Below are positions 59,990-64,000 of a stretch of 64,000 nucleotides of DNA, one piece after another. Numbering within the stretch: the first letter of the stretch is position 1; every line of letters starts with the position of its first letter. The stretch is taken from NCBI RefSeq assembly GCF_964204865.1, contig NC_135254.1:17799001-17863000 (forward strand), given 5' to 3'. The notes below the pieces were generated by a model. That model did no database searches. It was not told the DNA's origin and worked only from the letters and a program-made list of their open reading frames with translations. Both the position numbers and the translations under genes were made by a program. The stretch comes from Styela clava (lineage: Eukaryota > Chordata > Ascidiacea > Stolidobranchia > Styelidae).

Positions 59990-62900
59990 ACATGAAAAAC
60001 AGAGAATGTCTTCATGTAAATTTTTTGAGTAGATAATATCAGAAATCCAAAATGCTTTAAGTGAAACATTAAGGAATCGCCGATTTGTTTACTGAACACA
60101 ATGCAAATGCTTATACAAGTATGATAAACACAATCTAAAAATTCCTTCATGGGAAAGAACATAGATATCTCTTCTTGGTAAATATCTCAAATTCGGGTTA
60201 TTCTAAGTAGCCGTTTATGAAAGGAAAAGGTACTTTTACTGATAGACGCATTGCTTAGCGTCGTGGCTATAGGCAATGATAATTCAGAATATCACAACTC
60301 AATGAATAGTATTCAAACACTGTTTCATGATTGATCAGGATAAAAATTAAAAATAGGCTATCTCATGTTTGAGATTTCAGCTATGTCTTTCAAAACAGTG
60401 CAATCCTGACCTTTATACGGATTACAGGACTTTCCACCGTCGCTGGTGGTTCGTGCTGGTCGGTTACTGCTTCCTCTACCATAAAATAACGGTCACCTTT
60501 TCCCACACATTAGGCTTACATTGATTAGTAACCATTGTTTAGCAAATGAATAAGCCGTCGTATCGGATATTTCCTCCTTGATTATGAATATGAATCTGTA
60601 TATCTATTTCACGTAAATTCAGGGGATTTTTTCGACGTAAATTTACAGTTTATTTTCAATTTGATTTCGGTAATTCTGACTGTAGGATAGAATCTGTAGA
60701 ATGATGCGAAAAAATTTCACCAATTTTGTAATAAAGACGGATTCAATAACAAATCCAGATTCATACATTTAAGAATACATGCCCTGAAATTTCAATACTG
60801 AGTCAAGTTATAAAAAATTGTCGAATTAATATGCCCACGGCCCTGTCCACTGGTCATTTTTAGACTTTGCGATCGGCCAATTATAGCGATTATAAGCCAA
60901 TTATAGCGATTGACCCCATGATGATGAACAAACTTTGTCTCAAAAAAGTCTCTATTAGATAAAGTTCAAATATTTGTTTTTAAAACAGACAATCCTTTTA
61001 TAGAGAGACAAGTGTGTGAGCAAGTTGACCGTCCCATTATAGCCAGTCATCGTTATCTTTGAAAAGTAGATTTTTGTACTCGTCCGCTAATCACACGAAA
61101 CCGCTGGACGCTGGCTTTCTCATACCGACCGTCAAATGCTGTCAAATACCTCTTAATTAAATATGTTAAAAGAAAATTCTGCATGTTATATTGGCTAAAC
61201 CGAAACAATATGAAATAATATGACTTTTCCATGTCACCAGTCTCAAATCGTATCAAAACAAATCGAATTTATTTTTTTTAAATTGCAATATCTTTCACTG
61301 AACGCTAATTATCCTATTTTTTGAATAAAACTTCAGGGTCATTGACATAATTATGTCGAATAAGCGGAGTCTTTTTTGAATAAATGCACAGAAGAAATAA
61401 CCGGGAATTACAATGATGATCGCTTTGGAAATGTATTTAGTAAGAAGACCACTACGTCTTTAGCATTTTTTTGTAATAATAAATTTACAAAAAATGCTAA
61501 AGGCGTTGTCGTCTGTCAACCTTCAAAGTTGGGCAATAATGGGTACAAAGAACATATTTTAATCACTCACAAAATTCAACATGTGATTTTTACTGGAAGG
61601 TCTTTTCATGTCTAACCCTTTAAAACAAGGTTAAACAAAATGATCAAATTTACTTTCTGGTTGTAGTGAAATATTTGCTTAGCTGAAACTTATGTTTTAT
61701 CAGCAAATAGCTGATCTTAACGAACAAGGAGGTTCCAGTAATCTGTTCCCATTATTACGTCAAACGAACACGTTGTTACCAACAAATACAAAGCTTTAAA
61801 AAATTGTAATTAAGTTTACTTGAATTAATATGTGTTTGAACAATAGGTAGTTTTTTCAAATCGTTTGCTAAATTGGATCACGCATTGCAAACAGGCACAA
61901 TTCGAAATCATGAATAATATAAAATTTCTGATTCTTCACCACAACCAGATTTTCAACTAACTTGTTCTCAAAATTCACATAACTTTTACTGACAATTTTG
62001 AAAAGTGTATTTACATTCTACTAAAAATTAGGCATTTAACTGACAATAGAGCAGATAATAAAATAAATGAAATTAAACATTTTCATGTTCGCGCCCTTAT
62101 ATGCTCCCACACATAGTAAAAATTTATTTAGGAAATATCACAAATTCGTTGAATTTGAATCATTTTAAATTAAATTTCCATTTGAGTGTATTCGAGTGAG
62201 TGTGAACGTTTTTGTGGCACGGGGTTTAGATTGAGTTATTTTAACAATAATAGAATACGGAATCCACTGCTAGGATCCGAATATACCACAAAATAACAGA
62301 ATGTTTTTTGACTTTTTAACAGTGTATCTGTAACTGTCAAACAGGGTTCTCTTTTGTGGGCATTCAAAAATGAAAGTCATGATTTACACCCATCTTAAAC
62401 AGGTTAATTTTGTTTAGGCCCGACACTGATCTTCTCCATGACCGACCAAGCCCATCGCAGGCGATAGTTATGGTTCGTATCTTCCCTCTGTATTATTTTG
62501 TCCAGATGCTTCTGAGATTTTTTGTGTGTAATTGTATGTGTATTAGCAATTGAAAAAAATTATATTACAATTTTTGAGTGGACTTTTACAGCTGACACTA
62601 CAGTTACTGAGTATTTAATAATTGACTGATGTTACATAGTTATAATAGTTGTAAATATATTATTCCACAATGCTTATTTACAAATTGATATTTCCAGTAA
62701 GTCAGTGCATTGCACACATTGCACGATTGGCACTAAGTTTGTATGGATAGGGCTAAGTAATTACAGTAAATTAAACAGAATAACTTGTGAGGTGTTGCAA
62801 TATTTAATTAGCAGACCAATGATAAACTTTCTTTATTTGATTGACGTCAAAGAATGCTCTATTTAAATAACACTTCTGCAATCTTCAAAGAATGGTTCAC

Positions 62901-63030
62901 TGATAGTGCGTCATTGAGTTTAAAGAATTTATGAGACTAACAAAGTAATGGGACAGACGATGATGTATACTATCCTATAATACAAGCGACACTACCCATT
63001 CACACCTTAGAAAATTTAAAAAGTTCTATT
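59990..63030. other. Gene-poor interval with repeat remnants
   Basis: It contains a possible SINE remnant (about 60425-60600), a short direct repeat of CCAATTATAGCGATT near 60890, a hairpin at 61455-61505 and a lone TTTTTAACAGTGTA end near 62320. No gene was supported. Confidence 0.35.
61455..61505. repeat. Perfect-type hairpin
   Basis: Arms CTTTAGCATTTTTTTGTAA and TTACAAAAAATGCTAAAG, differing by one base in the A/T run, flank a loop of about eight bases. It lies in an otherwise open frame. Confidence 0.75.
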
Positions 63031-63033
63031 TAC

Positions 63034-63298
63034 CCCACGACAGTCCAAATACCAGCGCGGTTGATAACCCCTGAGCTATGCTTATACGTATATTATTATA
63101 ATGCAATAATTCTACTTCATCTTTTAATGTCCCTACTATTCTATAGTAATATGTATTCTTGCTATAGCATTCTTGCATAATACTATATGGATCTACCAAC
63201 GCAAAAGTATAAAGCAGAAGTTGACTGTAGAAATTAAATTTTTGGTAAGAATAAACTTCGCATAATATATACATTTCTGTTAGTTTTGAGCATAACTC
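63034..63298 (-). CDS. Internal exon of an unidentified gene
   Basis: A 265-bp segment opens at a TTTGTTTCAG acceptor and closes at a GTAAAT donor in phase 1, encoding 88 residues without stops. The sequence is rich in Tyr and Leu (FNFYSQLLLYTFALVDPYS, then YYYRIVGTLKDEVELLHYNN, and GLSTALVFGLSWG) and looks like helical repeat or membrane-associated protein. I do not recognise it. Upstream exons should lie to the right, probably beyond the window; the next exon downstream was not found. The repeat at 63340-63715 would be in its upstream intron. Confidence 0.5.
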
Positions 63299-63339
63299 CT
63301 GAAACAAATACAATCATCAGTTTACAACAATTATAAGAT

Positions 63340-63715
63340 TACGGAGGCCAAAACAAAGTAGCATTGGTGCAATCTCGGTACGGAATCGTAGTCTTCTCGA
63401 CTTCGACTGACATGGTGTAGCAACGAGCGCGAACGCGAACGCAGAACCGTCATAATTTGCACAATTTTATTTTTGAGGACGTCATCACACAAACACAACG
63501 AAAGGAATCCCGTATGGCCCACAGACATTTCAGAAATATATAAATGTAATAGATTTCTGTGACAACAACAATCTTTGATCCCTGAAAATTCCAAAGCAAT
63601 TGATCCAGTAATTAAGGAGAAAAACGATTTTTTTAACAAAAAGAAAAATAATTCTAACAACAACAACATCATAATACGAAAACAATCTATGAGTCCACTT
63701 CGTGTCCAATTATAG
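63340..63715 (-). repeat. Dispersed CRE-bearing repeat
   Basis: On the minus strand: ATTGGACACGAAGTGGAC, TGTTGTTGTTGTTAG, ACTGGATCAATTGCTTTGGA, AGATTGTTGTTGTCACAG and GTGATGACGTC, in the order seen in the other copies. Confidence 0.65.
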
Positions 63716-64000
63716 CCAATAATTACGCCGCGATTTAATTATACATTGAAAATATACTTGTGTTGTCAATTCCAATATTGAGAAAAAAAATATTCAAGAT
63801 AATTTGCTATGCAAATCCATAATTTTTGCGGTCTTTCTTTTTTTGCTAAACTTAATTCTATCTCACATTTTGTTGACTGTCATTCATTGGTTGATTTTCA
63901 CTGGCAATTAGGTACTATCCAGTTTGTATTGTCAATCACGACTTACAAAATGCCAAAAACTTGAATCCAAGCCCGCTACTGCACCAGTTTAACTCCAGAG

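Overview
The window looks like an AT-rich, repeat-dense animal genome and most probably an ascidian tunicate. The reasons are split genes with GT-AG introns, a ciliary-type C2-domain gene, a tandem array of small collagen-stalk lectin genes, tRNA-derived SINEs and very many hAT-like transposons. The species cannot be fixed from sequence alone. No rRNA, functional tRNA, CRISPR or bacterial-type operon was seen.

Layout. 0.3-1.1 kb (+): first exons of a small, partly helical protein I do not recognise. 3.9-14.1 kb (-): at least seven phase-compatible exons of a C2-domain gene resembling CCDC33, with introns full of transposons, a 380-bp tandem duplication and an orphan terminal exon. 14.5-37.4 kb (+): four tandem copies (A, B, C, D) of a three-exon secreted gene encoding signal peptide, ten collagen triplets, short neck and C-type-lectin-like domain. 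A fifth, more diverged copy (E) lies convergently on the minus strand at 39.2-40.8 kb. A and C resemble each other, as do B and D, so the array looks like a duplicated two-gene block. C is broken by a 14-bp deletion. Intron 1 of A, C and D holds a fossil of an older exon 1 that looks like that of E.

42.9-43.3 kb (-): a two-exon gene for a roughly 70-residue secreted cysteine-rich peptide. 45.5-47.3 kb: nested SINE, MITE and hAT-like elements. 47.3-58.9 kb: gene-poor, including a possible 5.5-kb transposon with matching termini, a 51-bp minisatellite and a cluster of a palindromic motif. 59.0-59.7 kb (+): an intronless gene with a TATA box for a disordered protein carrying a KEN motif and several S/T-P sites. 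63.0-63.3 kb (-): one convincing exon of an unidentified gene.

The unifying theme is the lectin-like family. All copies keep exon lengths and splice phases, share a promoter footprint and end near the same poly(A) signal, while transposons repeatedly landed in their flanks and gene structure was reshuffled. Several transposon copies have exact 8-bp target duplications, so their borders can be given to the base.
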